Below are positions 8,688 through 17,075 of a stretch of 64,000 nt of DNA, one piece after another. Position 1 is the first letter of the stretch, and each line of letters begins with the position of its first letter. Position numbers and translations under genes: made by a program. The stretch is taken from positions 46,921 through 110,920 of the forward strand of contig NZ_JAIQWW010000022.1 of assembly GCF_020164455.1 (NCBI RefSeq). Reading direction: 5' to 3'. Under the pieces are notes generated by a model. It ran no database searches. It was given only the letters and a program-made list of their open reading frames with translations, and was not told where the DNA came from. This DNA comes from Phyllobacterium chamaecytisi. GTDB taxonomy: Bacteria > Pseudomonadota > Alphaproteobacteria > Rhizobiales > Rhizobiaceae.

Positions 8688-8760
8688 TTGTTGGAGAGTG
8701 TGACGCTCTTCCGCACGGGATCCGGTGCCGTTACGGTTACCGCGGCGTCGGATCCCACCC
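8688..8760 (+). ncRNA. Putative small structured RNA
   Basis: Immediately after the EcfG-like site the sequence folds into two hairpins. The first is GGAGAGTG (8693-8700), loop TGA, then CGCTCT-CC with one bulge (8704-8712). The second has a 14-bp stem with two wobble pairs, 8717-8730 with 8743-8756 (GGGATCCGGTGCCG / CGGCGTCGGATCCC), and a 12-base loop. No U-tract follows, so it is not a classical terminator. The stems alone could equally be relics of a protein-binding palindrome. Confidence 0.25.
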
Positions 8761-9058
8761 CTTGCTAAACCAGAACATTGCAGGTCTCCACTGCCCATAC
8801 GCCCAATGCTATCGCACCGACCTGTTCTTACTTTAGCACGGCGTCATGCCAACCTGCTATTAATGGTGGGTAGGATCGCTAAAAGTGGCTTGGTCCGTAC
8901 ATCCACGGAAACGCGTCTTTGAATTTTTATCATTTGTCATGAAACAAGCCTCGAGGTGTCCAGGCCTCAACTTTAGCCGTGCAGGTTGCCTGGCCAAGAC
9001 GTTGTGGCTTTCCTACCAGGATTTTGAAACAGGTTCGAGCCCTTGTTCCCGCCCGAAT

Positions 9059-9083
9059 GGAACAGATCGTTTGCGATCGGGTT
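9059..9083 (+). promoter_or_regulatory. EcfG-like promoter
   Basis: GGAAC (9059-9063), 16 bases, GGTT (9080-9083). It lies just upstream of the short frame at 9102, leaving room for a 10-20-base leader. Confidence 0.35.
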
Positions 9084-9101
9084 GTGTGATAGAGCTCAAG
9101 A

Positions 9102-9329
9102 ATGGAAGGAATGGCTGTGAGTCCCACGGACAAAGCTTCAGGCACGGGTACCCTGTTTGAGAACGATACCCAAACGCTCGTATCCGACGCATTTGGTGGT
9201 GACGCATCAGGCGGCGGAGCGTGGCCAAAATATTTAGAGACACACCAATCGGCGACCGAAAATCGTTCCATATATTCATCGCAATCATCGCAAATCGCTG
9301 ACAACGCCAAGAGTGCCGCCACGCCTTGA
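9102..9329 (+). CDS. Possible small stress protein, up to 75 aa
   Basis: A polar, Ser/Thr/Ala-rich frame from ATG 9102 (or ATG 9111, which has AAGGA immediately in front). It opens MAVSPTDKASGTGTLFEND and has a Gly/Ala/Ser patch (FGGDASGGGAW) in the middle. No family is recognised. The main support is the EcfG-like site about 20 bases upstream. The ribosome-binding site is poorly placed for either start, so the call is tentative. The remaining DNA between 8760 and 10009 holds no other convincing gene. Confidence 0.3.
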   Translation: MEGMAVSPTDKASGTGTLFENDTQTLVSDAFGGDASGGGAWPKYLETHQSATENRSIYSSQSSQIADNAKSAATP

Positions 9330-9538
9330 TGGCGGGATGGGCAAGTGCAACACTTTGTGTTTGGGCCCGACGTATCGTGGAGGTTCGCTCAAGTCTAAAG
9401 GACTTAACGCCCACCATGACGAAACCAATGCCCGATAAAAATATGGCGGCTGATTTCTCGGTCCATATTGCTGCCGGTCGCGGGACCATTCGCCTTCATA
9501 TTCAACAAGAAGGTGCCCGATAGTCAGGGCGCTTTTCC

Positions 9539-9817
9539 TCATTGCATTTTGACGTTAGGTTGCGACCAAATTCGCAAATTTCCGAGTAACTCGACAAGCG
9601 AGGCAACATCCTTTGGCGCGGCCAGCAGGCTAACGCCCTCATCGACACCTTCGGAAATGCCGGCCTTTTCAAGTCACGGCGGGGCAGCCGCGGTGTATCC
9701 AATGAACTTGCAGTGCGCAAAGCGTCAAGACCCGTCGTTGCGGACTTCGATTGCTCCGGCCTCGTCTTCGATGCCCTCGACGATGACATTTTCCGTCAAA
9801 AGAATTCGTGACGCCAT
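9539..9817 (-). pseudogene. Possible decayed response-regulator-like gene
   Basis: On the minus strand, from ATG 9817 to TGA 9539-9541, one frame of 93 codons is interrupted only by two in-frame TGA stops, after about residues 30 and 47. It starts MASRILLTENVIVEGIEDEAG and later reads FIGYTAAAPP, then KAGISEGVDEGVSLLAAPKDVASLVELLG. This resembles the end of a receiver domain (GY, then LLxKPFxxxxLxxxL). The conserved lysine and Asp pocket are not clear, so the assignment is weak. The longer frames on either strand here look like shadows. Confidence 0.25.
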
Positions 9818-10009
9818 CCTTTGCTCCTTGTGGGTTGCCGCTCCAACCAGCCGCGCCTCACTTTGTCGCGTGGAGATACAGCGGCGGGAGAAAGCAATCT
9901 CAGCTACACAAGACGATTTTCCCACCTCCAGCGGCAAGTGCGGCAACTGGGGAACCAATCCTGTCCTTGCAAGTTCGTGCGTTGTTCATGAGTGTTCTGG
10001 AGATTGGCC

Positions 10010-11407
10010 ATGTCACCCTTAAAATTGGTTGCTCTTGCCTGTGTTGTGAGTGCGAGTGCGGCAAGCCTTGCTGCATATTCGGATCCCCTCCCCCCGGATT
10101 TGACCTACCGTCCGCTACCGACGCAGCCCCTTTCGAGCGTCAGGGCCAATGACGAGGCGCAGAAACCCAAAGTCATGAAACGCCAGCAAAACCTTCTCAA
10201 CAAACGATATGACCTCGCGGATAAACCTATTCCCGACGCCCGCATGTCCGGGGGCCAGAAAAAAGTGCAGGACGGTGTAAGGGTCAGGCTGCCTGACGGG
10301 GTCACCTGGGATACCTTGGCAAGTATGAGCCCAACCGAGATCCGCGACAAGAACCTTCTTCCCGAGGGCTTCAGACCCCTGCCGCATGTGAAGCAAGCCA
10401 CGGGGGGACAGGTTTTCCCGCAAAAGGCAATAGACGAGATCGGCAAACAGGAGAACCGCGACCTCAAACGCTTTGATGTCGATTTTGATCTTCCCGATCA
10501 CTTGACGCCGGAATTTCCCCCTCCGATTTTCCTGACCACGCATCCCGAACTGGGTGACGTGTCGCGCGGAGAACTTCTGACGATCAAAAATTTCTACGAA
10601 TATATGAATGGCATCATTACGCCGGTCCAGATGGAGGGGCTCAGGCTTCTCCTGACGCCATTTCCCCAAGAGGAGTTCAACCAGACAGAAGATCGCAAGG
10701 TCGCGCAGCAGAGCATGGGCGTTGCCTGCCTCGACTGTCACGCCAATTTTCACACCAACGGAGCCTTTCACCTCACGCCGGATGTCCGGCCGCAAGCCGC
10801 ACGTTTCCGCCTCGACAGCACCAGTCTGCGCGGCATGTTCAACCAACAAATCCATGGTTCAAAACGCTCGCTGCGTTCAATCGAGGATTTCACCGAATTC
10901 GAACAGCGCACGGCTTATTTTAATGGCGACCATGTCAGCGCCACCCGCAAAGGGGTGAACTTGCCCGACAGACCCAACCAAGTTGCCATGATGGCGCAAA
11001 TGCAGAACATCATCGATTTTCCGCCGGCACCGAAGCTCGACCCGATGGGCAAACTCGACCCGGCGAAAGCGAGCGAGCAGGAATTGGCGGGCGAGCGTGT
11101 CTTCATGGGCAAAGGCCGCTGCGGCGAATGCCACCTGCCGCAAACCTCATTCCTTGACAACAACATGCATGATCTCAAGCTCGAACGTTTTTACAACATC
11201 GGTTACACCGCCAATGATCAGGTCGCCATTGCGGACGGTCCGATCAAGACGTTTACCTTGCGTGGTATCAAGGATTCGCCGCCCTATCTGCACGACGGGC
11301 GCCTGCTCACCTTGGCCGACACAGTGGAATATTTCAATCTTGTCCTCGGTGTGAAGCTGACGAAGGAGGAGAAGGATTCACTGGTGGCCTACATGCTGAC
11401 GCTTTGA
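10010..11407 (+). CDS. Exported di-haem c-type cytochrome, cytochrome c peroxidase-like
   Basis: 465 residues from ATG 10010, which has a GGAGA ribosome-binding site; the ATG at 9992 is less likely. An N-terminal signal peptide (MSPLKLVALACVVSASAASLAA) sends it to the periplasm. Two haem-binding CxxCH motifs are present: CLDCH near 240-244 and CGECH near 371-375. The C-terminal part reads IKTFTLRGIKDSPPYLHDGRLLTL, the distal segment typical of the MauG/CcpA di-haem peroxidase superfamily. The N-terminal ~230 residues are less familiar. It probably oxidises or reduces a periplasmic substrate or peroxide. It is followed 28 bases later by a DUF4142 gene. Confidence 0.85.
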   Translation: MSPLKLVALACVVSASAASLAAYSDPLPPDLTYRPLPTQPLSSVRANDEAQKPKVMKRQQNLLNKRYDLADKPIPDARMSGGQKKVQDGVRVRLPDGVTWDTLASMSPTEIRDKNLLPEGFRPLPHVKQATGGQVFPQKAIDEIGKQENRDLKRFDVDFDLPDHLTPEFPPPIFLTTHPELGDVSRGELLTIKNFYEYMNGIITPVQMEGLRLLLTPFPQEEFNQTEDRKVAQQSMGVACLDCHANFHTNGAFHLTPDVRPQAARFRLDSTSLRGMFNQQIHGSKRSLRSIEDFTEFEQRTAYFNGDHVSATRKGVNLPDRPNQVAMMAQMQNIIDFPPAPKLDPMGKLDPAKASEQELAGERVFMGKGRCGECHLPQTSFLDNNMHDLKLERFYNIGYTANDQVAIADGPIKTFTLRGIKDSPPYLHDGRLLTLADTVEYFNLVLGVKLTKEEKDSLVAYMLTL

Positions 11408-11435
11408 TGCTGCCGACAACATCAGGAGACAGGAT

Positions 11436-12038
11436 ATGCGCAATTTTCTGACCATTATTCTCATGACAATCACTACCGCGCCGGCGGCCGCGCAGATAGG
11501 CAATCCCGCGGGGTTTGCACCGGACACACGGATGCAGGAACCGGGCGTACCCGCAGATCATCAAACGAACAATCAGGATCGGCTTTTTGCCCAGCTCGCG
11601 GCGGCGGGTGGACTGGCCGAAGTTGATCTTGCAAAGCTTGCCGCAACAAAGGCGGCCGATGCCAGGGTCAAGGAATTTGCACAGGCTTTGGTTGATGATC
11701 ATTCCGATGCCAACAGCAGACTGAAGGCGTTGGCGGATGCGGCCAAGATACCATTGCCGGACACGTTGGACGCCGATCATAAGGCAGTACGACAGAAGCT
11801 GGACGCGGCCGAGGGACAAGCATTTGACGTTGCATACATCCGTTCGCAGATCATCGCTCATCAAAAAACCGCGCAATTACTGGCATGGGAGATCGGGTCC
11901 GGCGAGGACGCGCAATTGCAACGATATTCGGCGGCAACCTTGCCCGCAGTGATGAAACATCTACGGATGGCACAGGACATCGCCTCCGCGCTTACAGGGC
12001 AAGCGTCCCGCGAAATCGTTGCTGCAAAACATAATTGA
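11436..12038 (+). CDS. Exported DUF4142 protein
   Basis: 200 residues with signal peptide MRNFLTIILMTITTAPAAAQ. The mature part has the ferritin-like four-helix pattern of DUF4142: DRLFAQLAAAGGLAEVDLAKLAA, VKEFAQALVDDHSDAN (acidic-His motif), DVAYIRSQIIAHQKTAQLL and MKHLRMAQDI. AGGAG lies 7 bases before ATG 11436. It forms a likely two-gene operon with the di-haem cytochrome. DUF4142 proteins are periplasmic or outer-membrane proteins of unclear function, often stress-linked in alphaproteobacteria. Confidence 0.85.
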   Translation: MRNFLTIILMTITTAPAAAQIGNPAGFAPDTRMQEPGVPADHQTNNQDRLFAQLAAAGGLAEVDLAKLAATKAADARVKEFAQALVDDHSDANSRLKALADAAKIPLPDTLDADHKAVRQKLDAAEGQAFDVAYIRSQIIAHQKTAQLLAWEIGSGEDAQLQRYSAATLPAVMKHLRMAQDIASALTGQASREIVAAKHN

Positions 12039-12321
12039 CGGTGTCAAATGTTTCGGCGATCCGTGGCCAGGCGGGCGAGACCACCTGTGCGGTGAACATG
12101 CCTATGACATCGGGGCCCTCGTCAAGCGAATGGCTTCTTGCCTAGCGCTGTACCACCCAGCTCTCCAACACTTCTTCGTCGAAGTCGTCTCCGGACAAGT
12201 CGCATTGAGCGGCATTGGTCATCCACCGGACAGTTGGGACCCCAGGCCAATTTCTCGGGAACCAATCACGCGTCATCGGCTTTGAATGACCCGTCACACC
12301 TTCATTTCTTGGAGACATCCG

Positions 12322-12480
12322 ATGAAAGCACTGAGCATGCATGGCAAGGTCGACTGGCGCTGCGAAAGCATGCCCGATCCCAAAGTTGAACATGGCCGCG
12401 ACGCCATCATCAACGTGACCGCCGGCTCGGAACTTCACATTTTCGACGGCGTCTTTGCCTCAATGAAGGTGCGGACCTGA
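12322..12480 (+). pseudogene. Remnant of zinc-dependent alcohol/formaldehyde dehydrogenase (N-terminus)
   Basis: ATG 12322 follows GGAG. The 52-residue frame reads MKALSMHGKVDWRCESMPDP, then DAIINVTAGSELHIFDGVFASMK. In intact glutathione-FDH-like alcohol dehydrogenases this is KVTxCAICGSDLHLYDGxxPxMK. Here the CAIC segment with the catalytic zinc cysteine is missing and the protein stops at 52 of ~390 residues. It is a truncated, inactive gene remnant. Confidence 0.7.
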
Positions 12481-12481
12481 T

Positions 12482-12613
12482 ATGCAGCACTACTATGATC
12501 TGCTGCTTGTTACGGGACCGTTGTTGCTCTTCATCCTGATGCTCTCCGTCCCAAGGGGCGATGGTGGCTCAGCCGCACCTGAAGTCCCTTTCAGCACGTC
12601 TCACTGCTGCTAA
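12482..12613 (+). CDS. Possible small membrane peptide, 43 aa
   Basis: ATG 12482 to TAA 12611-12613, starting one base after the stop of the dehydrogenase remnant. It reads MQHYYDLLLVTGPLLLFILM, a membrane segment, then a polar tail ending CC. There is no clear ribosome-binding site of its own. It might be translated by coupling, or be a random frame. Its end overlaps the convergent glycosidase gene by 4 bases. Confidence 0.3.
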   Translation: MQHYYDLLLVTGPLLLFILMLSVPRGDGGSAAPEVPFSTSHCC

Positions 12614-13728
12614 TATTGGCCGAACAGACGGTTTTGGCGTCTCAACTCCTCGGCGAGAGGAACATACTCCCCGCGGCGGCCGTTGTCCGGGAGGGCTGAC
12701 AGAAGACCATTTCGGCACAGGCGGTCATCATCCCAGCCAAGATGTTCAAGGATAGGATAAAGGCAAATACCTTCCAGAGGCACACCAGCAGACATAGCAA
12801 TGCGGGCCTCCGAGCAGACATGTCGTAGCCATCCCGGCCGCGCTTCGTCCTCGATCCCGGTCTCTGCGATAAAAATCGGCTTTCCGTACCGGGTGAATGT
12901 ATCCAACAACATTGAATTCAAGGGTCTGTACCGCGGGTCGTCTGAGGTGAGAGGGCCGCCCCCGAAAACCCACTGATTGTGTCGATAGTAGTTCACCCCA
13001 ATGATATCGAGAAGGCTTTGATGGCCGCCAAGTTGGGGCCAACGGATCCCGCCTATCATGTCCCAGGCTTCGAACTGTGCCCGGCGGTGACCTTCTGCAG
13101 CATCATGTTCCCATGGCCGAGCGGGATCCACCACGACGTTGATGATCGGGTCGCAATGGACAAAACGGGCGCGAGGATCAACGTCAAGAATGGCATGCAT
13201 GGCTGCAATCGACGATCGCACGAGTTGGACCTTCAGTTCAAAACCCCGGCCGTGCGCAAAAGGATTTAAATAGCCAACGTCGCCGCCGCCCCACGCCATG
13301 AAAGAAATTTCGTTTATCGGAGCGTAAAATGGGATGTCGTCACTATGTTCTTTGACTGTTTTGGCAGCCGCAGCGGCGAATAATGCAAATCGCGTCACGA
13401 ATTCCGGTTTCCAGATATCGAGGCCGCACGGCCAACCGTAATGCAACAAGTCCCAAATGACTTGGGTTCCAGCCTCCCGGGCGGCTTGCAGCATCGGGAG
13501 GAAACTATCCCAGTTGTACGTCCCGGTCCCCCGGTCGATCAAATGCCAGCGAATCCCATCGCGAACCGTCGATATGGAATGTTCGTTCAATTGCGCGTAA
13601 TCGGCTACAGCCGAAATGTCGTGTTTCGTCGAAGCGAGTATGTCGAGGCGGCGTCCAGAGACCAATTGGTGGGTTGAGCATTCAAACCCGCCTTGAAAGA
13701 AAGACTGGAATAGACCTCCGGCCGACAT
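12610..13728 (-). CDS. Clan GH-A glycosidase (beta-glucosidase-like)
   Basis: A TIM-barrel glycoside hydrolase of about 372 residues from ATG 13728. Motifs: YNWDSFLPMLQAAREAGTQVIWDLLHYGWP, the acid/base INEIS (Asn-Glu), and the nucleophile region PIFIAETGIED, plus a C-terminal WDDDRLCRNGLL. This is the clan GH-A pattern close to GH1, without the full GH1 length. ATG 13728 is preferred because the fold starts there (FFQGGFECSTHQ); the longer frame to 13854 would overlap the upstream gene by 62 bases. It follows the glycosyltransferase/Glf gene by 64 bases on the same strand. It probably trims or modifies the same galactofuranose-containing glycan (inference). Confidence 0.8.
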   Translation of the reverse strand: MSAGGLFQSFFQGGFECSTHQLVSGRRLDILASTKHDISAVADYAQLNEHSISTVRDGIRWHLIDRGTGTYNWDSFLPMLQAAREAGTQVIWDLLHYGWPCGLDIWKPEFVTRFALFAAAAAKTVKEHSDDIPFYAPINEISFMAWGGGDVGYLNPFAHGRGFELKVQLVRSSIAAMHAILDVDPRARFVHCDPIINVVVDPARPWEHDAAEGHRRAQFEAWDMIGGIRWPQLGGHQSLLDIIGVNYYRHNQWVFGGGPLTSDDPRYRPLNSMLLDTFTRYGKPIFIAETGIEDEARPGWLRHVCSEARIAMSAGVPLEGICLYPILEHLGWDDDRLCRNGLLSALPDNGRRGEYVPLAEELRRQNRLFGQY

Positions 13729-13792
13729 CACATCCACTGCACGGGGCTGAAGTAGTTTCAAGTGACAATCCCTCACGCAAAGGACGATGGGA

Positions 13793-16174
13793 CTATTCAG
13801 CGCTTGGGGAACAAGCCTTGGACACTTGCTCTGATCGGGACGCCAGTTTTTCACCGCTTGTGAAATTCTTCAAGCGGCGATAGGTAGCCAAGGCTTGGCC
13901 GACAACCTGATCCATATTGTAGTATTTGTATGTGGCCAGACGCCCGACGAAAGTGACATTTGGGCTTGCCTTGGCAAGTTGCTCGTACCGCTTGAAAAGG
14001 GCCTGATTTTCCGGACGCGGGATCGGATAGTACGGGTCCCCCTCTGCGCAAGCAAACTCATAGCTCACGCTGGTTTTCGGGTGAACTTGTCCGGTGAGGT
14101 GTTTGTACTCTGTAATGCGGGTATACGGAATTTCTTCTGATGGATAGTTTATCACGCCCACAGGTTGGAAACGTCGCCTATCGTGCGTTTCATGTTGAAA
14201 CTGCAGGCTTCGATAGGGCAGCGCTCCATACCTATAACCGTAATATTCATCGATTGGCCCGGTGAAAATCGTATGAGCTGCCTCATATTCTTTGCGCACA
14301 TCAGAAAACTCTGCTTCCAGCAGAATATCTATATTGTCAAGGTCAAGCATATTCTCAAACATTTGAGAATAGCCATGGAGGGGCATGGCCTGGATACTGT
14401 CCTGAAAATAACGGTCGTCGGTGTTTGTGCGTGTCGGAATCCGCGCGGTGACGGATTTATCGAGCTCTGAGGGGTCAAGACCCCACTGCTTGCGTGTGTA
14501 TCCCTCGAAAAAAGTACGATAAAGATCACGACCGACAGTGGCGACAACGGCATCTTTTGACGAAATGATCGCCGGTAGATTTTCCGCGCGACTGGCCAGA
14601 AAAGCCGCAGCTTGCCCGTCATTTTCAAGATCGAGCTGATACAGTCCGTTGAGCGTGGTGCGGTTGATCGGGATCGGAAGCAGCATTCCCCCCACATCCG
14701 CAAGGACCCGATGTTCGTAAACCCGCCAAGCGGTGAATCTGGACAGATAGGAAAAAATTGCGTCGCTGTTGGTATGAAAGATGTGCGGGCCGTATTTGTG
14801 GACAAGGATGCCACTGGCATCGTGAAAATCGTAAGCATTGCCCCCGACGTGGGGGCGACGATCGCACAATAGCACGCGTTTGCCACCATCAGAGGCCAGT
14901 CGCTCCGCCAACACTGAGCCGGCAAAGCCAGCGCCGACGATGAGATAGTCATACCTCTGGCCTGGGCGACTTTGCCGACGGATCGACGGACGGGAAAGAT
15001 TTTGAACAGATTCCGCCCTGCGAACCATTGCAGCATCGAGATGGCTGTTCATGCGGTTGAAGGTTTCATCCCAGGTACAGGACGCAAGAATTTCATCAAC
15101 TGGCACCAACCAAGAATCATCCGATTTTTTGAGTGAAAGCGCCCTCTCACAGAGCTCGATAAATTCCTGACTATCGTCGGCGATGAATACGCCTTTCACT
15201 CCGCCATAATGACGAACCACGTCCTTAACCGGCGTCGAGACGACGGGTCGCCCCGAGGCAAGGTACTCAGGCGTTTTTGTTGGACTTATAAAACGCGTCG
15301 CGTCGTTCAATGCAAAAGGCATAATCGCCACATCCCACCCGGCGAGATGGGCGGGAAGGTCCGCATAGGGGACCTGACCGACGTAGCGAATATTGGGGGC
15401 ACGCGGCAGATCACCTTGGGAGATTTTGACAACTGGCCCAATCAAGACAACAGTCCAGTTCGGTCGAGCGGCCGCCGTCGCCGCGATCAATGCCAAATCC
15501 AGGCGTTCGTCGATCACGCCACAATACCCCAACCTCGGACGATCTGTGGTTGTCGCGCCAGGAAGTTTGGAAGGTCCGTTGCGGGCAATGCGAAAGTGCT
15601 CAATGTCGACACCCGAAGGAAAGGGATGAATGTTATCGTGAAGCAGCCGCTTTGCTTCGAACAAACTGTATCCACCTGTGAATACGACATCCGCTCTTCT
15701 CATCAATTCGGCTTCCAATGCGTGCAGACGCGCCGGCGCGCCTAAAAAATTCGCCAGTTCGTCCATGCAGTCATAAATCACCAGTTCGGCGTCGATCTTC
15801 CGTGCGAAATCGTACATCATCGGCGTGTAAAACCAGAAGGTTGGGTTTCGGCCCCCGCTCAAGTCAATCAACTGACGCACCATTTCCTCCAACGCATCCC
15901 GGGTCCGGGTCGCTGAATATGTATGAGGAATGCGGGGGCGAATGCACTTGACGCGAGAACCCTTAAATGTGTGAAATTCGAAGTAGGGCGCATGGTGATC
16001 TGTGCCGATCATTTCTTCAAAGAAGAATACTGGTTGATGGACCGCAAACCGCTCCATGAGATGCTGGGGGCGCTGATAGACAAAATCCCATCGAAGGTGG
16101 GAAAAACATATGAGCGGGCCGCGTTCGTTTGCGTTATTGTACTGAAATACAGTGGATTTTTCTCGGATGTTCAT
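13793..16174 (-). CDS. glf: Bifunctional glycosyltransferase / UDP-galactopyranose mutase fusion
   Basis: 793 residues. Residues 1-~385 are a GT-B glycosyltransferase: LICFSHLRWDFVYQRPQHLMERF at the start, FPSGVDIEHF near 185-194, RLGYCGVIDERLD near 214-226, and IMPFALNDATRFISPTKTPEYLASGRPVV near 284-312 as donor site. Residues ~408-775 are UDP-galactopyranose mutase: the FAD Rossmann motif VGAGFAGSVLAERL, GGNAYDFHD, KYGPHIFHTN, FFEGYTRKQWG and EYYGYRYGALPYRS. Glf makes UDP-galactofuranose, so the fused transferase probably uses that donor. Mutases alone are ~370-400 residues. ATG 16174 has AGGAG upstream, and an EcfG-like promoter lies at 16208-16232. Confidence 0.9.
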   Translation of the reverse strand: MNIREKSTVFQYNNANERGPLICFSHLRWDFVYQRPQHLMERFAVHQPVFFFEEMIGTDHHAPYFEFHTFKGSRVKCIRPRIPHTYSATRTRDALEEMVRQLIDLSGGRNPTFWFYTPMMYDFARKIDAELVIYDCMDELANFLGAPARLHALEAELMRRADVVFTGGYSLFEAKRLLHDNIHPFPSGVDIEHFRIARNGPSKLPGATTTDRPRLGYCGVIDERLDLALIAATAAARPNWTVVLIGPVVKISQGDLPRAPNIRYVGQVPYADLPAHLAGWDVAIMPFALNDATRFISPTKTPEYLASGRPVVSTPVKDVVRHYGGVKGVFIADDSQEFIELCERALSLKKSDDSWLVPVDEILASCTWDETFNRMNSHLDAAMVRRAESVQNLSRPSIRRQSRPGQRYDYLIVGAGFAGSVLAERLASDGGKRVLLCDRRPHVGGNAYDFHDASGILVHKYGPHIFHTNSDAIFSYLSRFTAWRVYEHRVLADVGGMLLPIPINRTTLNGLYQLDLENDGQAAAFLASRAENLPAIISSKDAVVATVGRDLYRTFFEGYTRKQWGLDPSELDKSVTARIPTRTNTDDRYFQDSIQAMPLHGYSQMFENMLDLDNIDILLEAEFSDVRKEYEAAHTIFTGPIDEYYGYRYGALPYRSLQFQHETHDRRRFQPVGVINYPSEEIPYTRITEYKHLTGQVHPKTSVSYEFACAEGDPYYPIPRPENQALFKRYEQLAKASPNVTFVGRLATYKYYNMDQVVGQALATYRRLKNFTSGEKLASRSEQVSKACSPSAE

Positions 16175-16207
16175 CAGGGCTCCTAATTGGTAGGTTTGAC
16201 CTTGGCG

Positions 16208-16232
16208 AACCGATGGCTACCAACTAGGTTCC
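16208..16232 (-). promoter_or_regulatory. Candidate EcfG promoter of the GT-Glf gene
   Basis: Minus strand GGAAC (16228-16232), 16 bases, GGTT (16208-16211). It would give a leader of roughly 25-30 bases before ATG 16174 with its AGGAG. The geometry is normal; the first -10 base is non-consensus. Confidence 0.5.
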
Positions 16233-16656
16233 TTAAACGAAGCCAAGTGTACTCTATCGCACAATTAGTCCCACGTTCCTTTGAATGACTGCAACGCTCG
16301 AACTGTCGTTTTGGCGGGCTCACCCTCATCGACATGACGTTTGAAGGTTGGTCAACCTACGCCCAAAATACCGACGATACTGTTGACCCAATGCCGGAAC
16401 GTTAGGTCACACGCCTGTTCTTCGTCTATGCCGACAAACATGCGCATGCGTGGCGTAGGCATTGAAAACGCCCAGGGTGGATTCGTTTGATGACCCAGAT
16501 TGTCCACCAGATGACATGCGATTGTAGCGAGAAAAATTAGGCATGTGACAGGATGCTGGGAGATGGAGAGATTTGGAAATAGATTTCCATTTTAAGGGAA
16601 CGGCCACGGCGTCTTTGAAATGAATGAAGGCCAAATCATACACAAGGAATGATCCT
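16233..16656. other. Intergenic, no supported gene
   Basis: About 420 bases between the GT-Glf promoter and the small membrane-protein gene. Frames here are short and unrelated to known proteins. I see no promoter of recognised type and no repeat. Confidence 0.35.
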
Positions 16657-16851
16657 GTGCGAATCGATTTCGACGATCCCAAAGACGCGCGGAATAATCT
16701 GCTCTATCACCACTACGCCGGGCTATTTTGTATCGACCTTGCATTTGCCGGCGTAACTGGCTGGCTGGTCTACTTAGAATTCATGGAGCCAATGTTTCCA
16801 TGGTCACAGCTAAACTTCACATCGCCCCGACGCGTTCATGCAGTTGAATGA
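16657..16851 (+). CDS. Small single-TM protein, 64 aa, paralogue of 21928-22077
   Basis: GTG start 16657 behind AAGGA. It reads MRIDFDDPKDARNN, then a membrane segment (GLFCIDLAFAGVTGWLVYLEF) and MEPMFPWSQL. It is clearly related to the protein at 21928: both start RI.F.DDP, carry one membrane helix, and end it with YLEx..PMF. The leader DNA is also conserved (AAGGA-TGATCCT-start). No known family is recognised; it is probably an inner-membrane small protein. The GTG start is supported by this paralogue alignment. Confidence 0.65.
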   Translation: MRIDFDDPKDARNNLLYHHYAGLFCIDLAFAGVTGWLVYLEFMEPMFPWSQLNFTSPRRVHAVE

Positions 16852-17075
16852 GCAGTCATCCTACGCCAGGCTGTATTCCATCCGGGGTGGCCTCGGCAAG
16901 GGCGAGTACTGCCTTCGAAAGCAGTAGCCTGTCGCCTGCGTTACTTCTTTTGCGGTAATACGTACGCTCATTTGGTCACTTCATACGCACAAATCCTGAG
17001 AGCTGTTGAGGTTACCCCTGATGTAAGCTGGTAAGCAGTATCTGGGAGGGTACGCTAAATCACAAGGAGGAAACC

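Noticed and set aside
9028..9050. GGTTCGAGCCC, resembling a tRNA T-arm
   Set aside because: No acceptor, D or anticodon stems can be formed around it.
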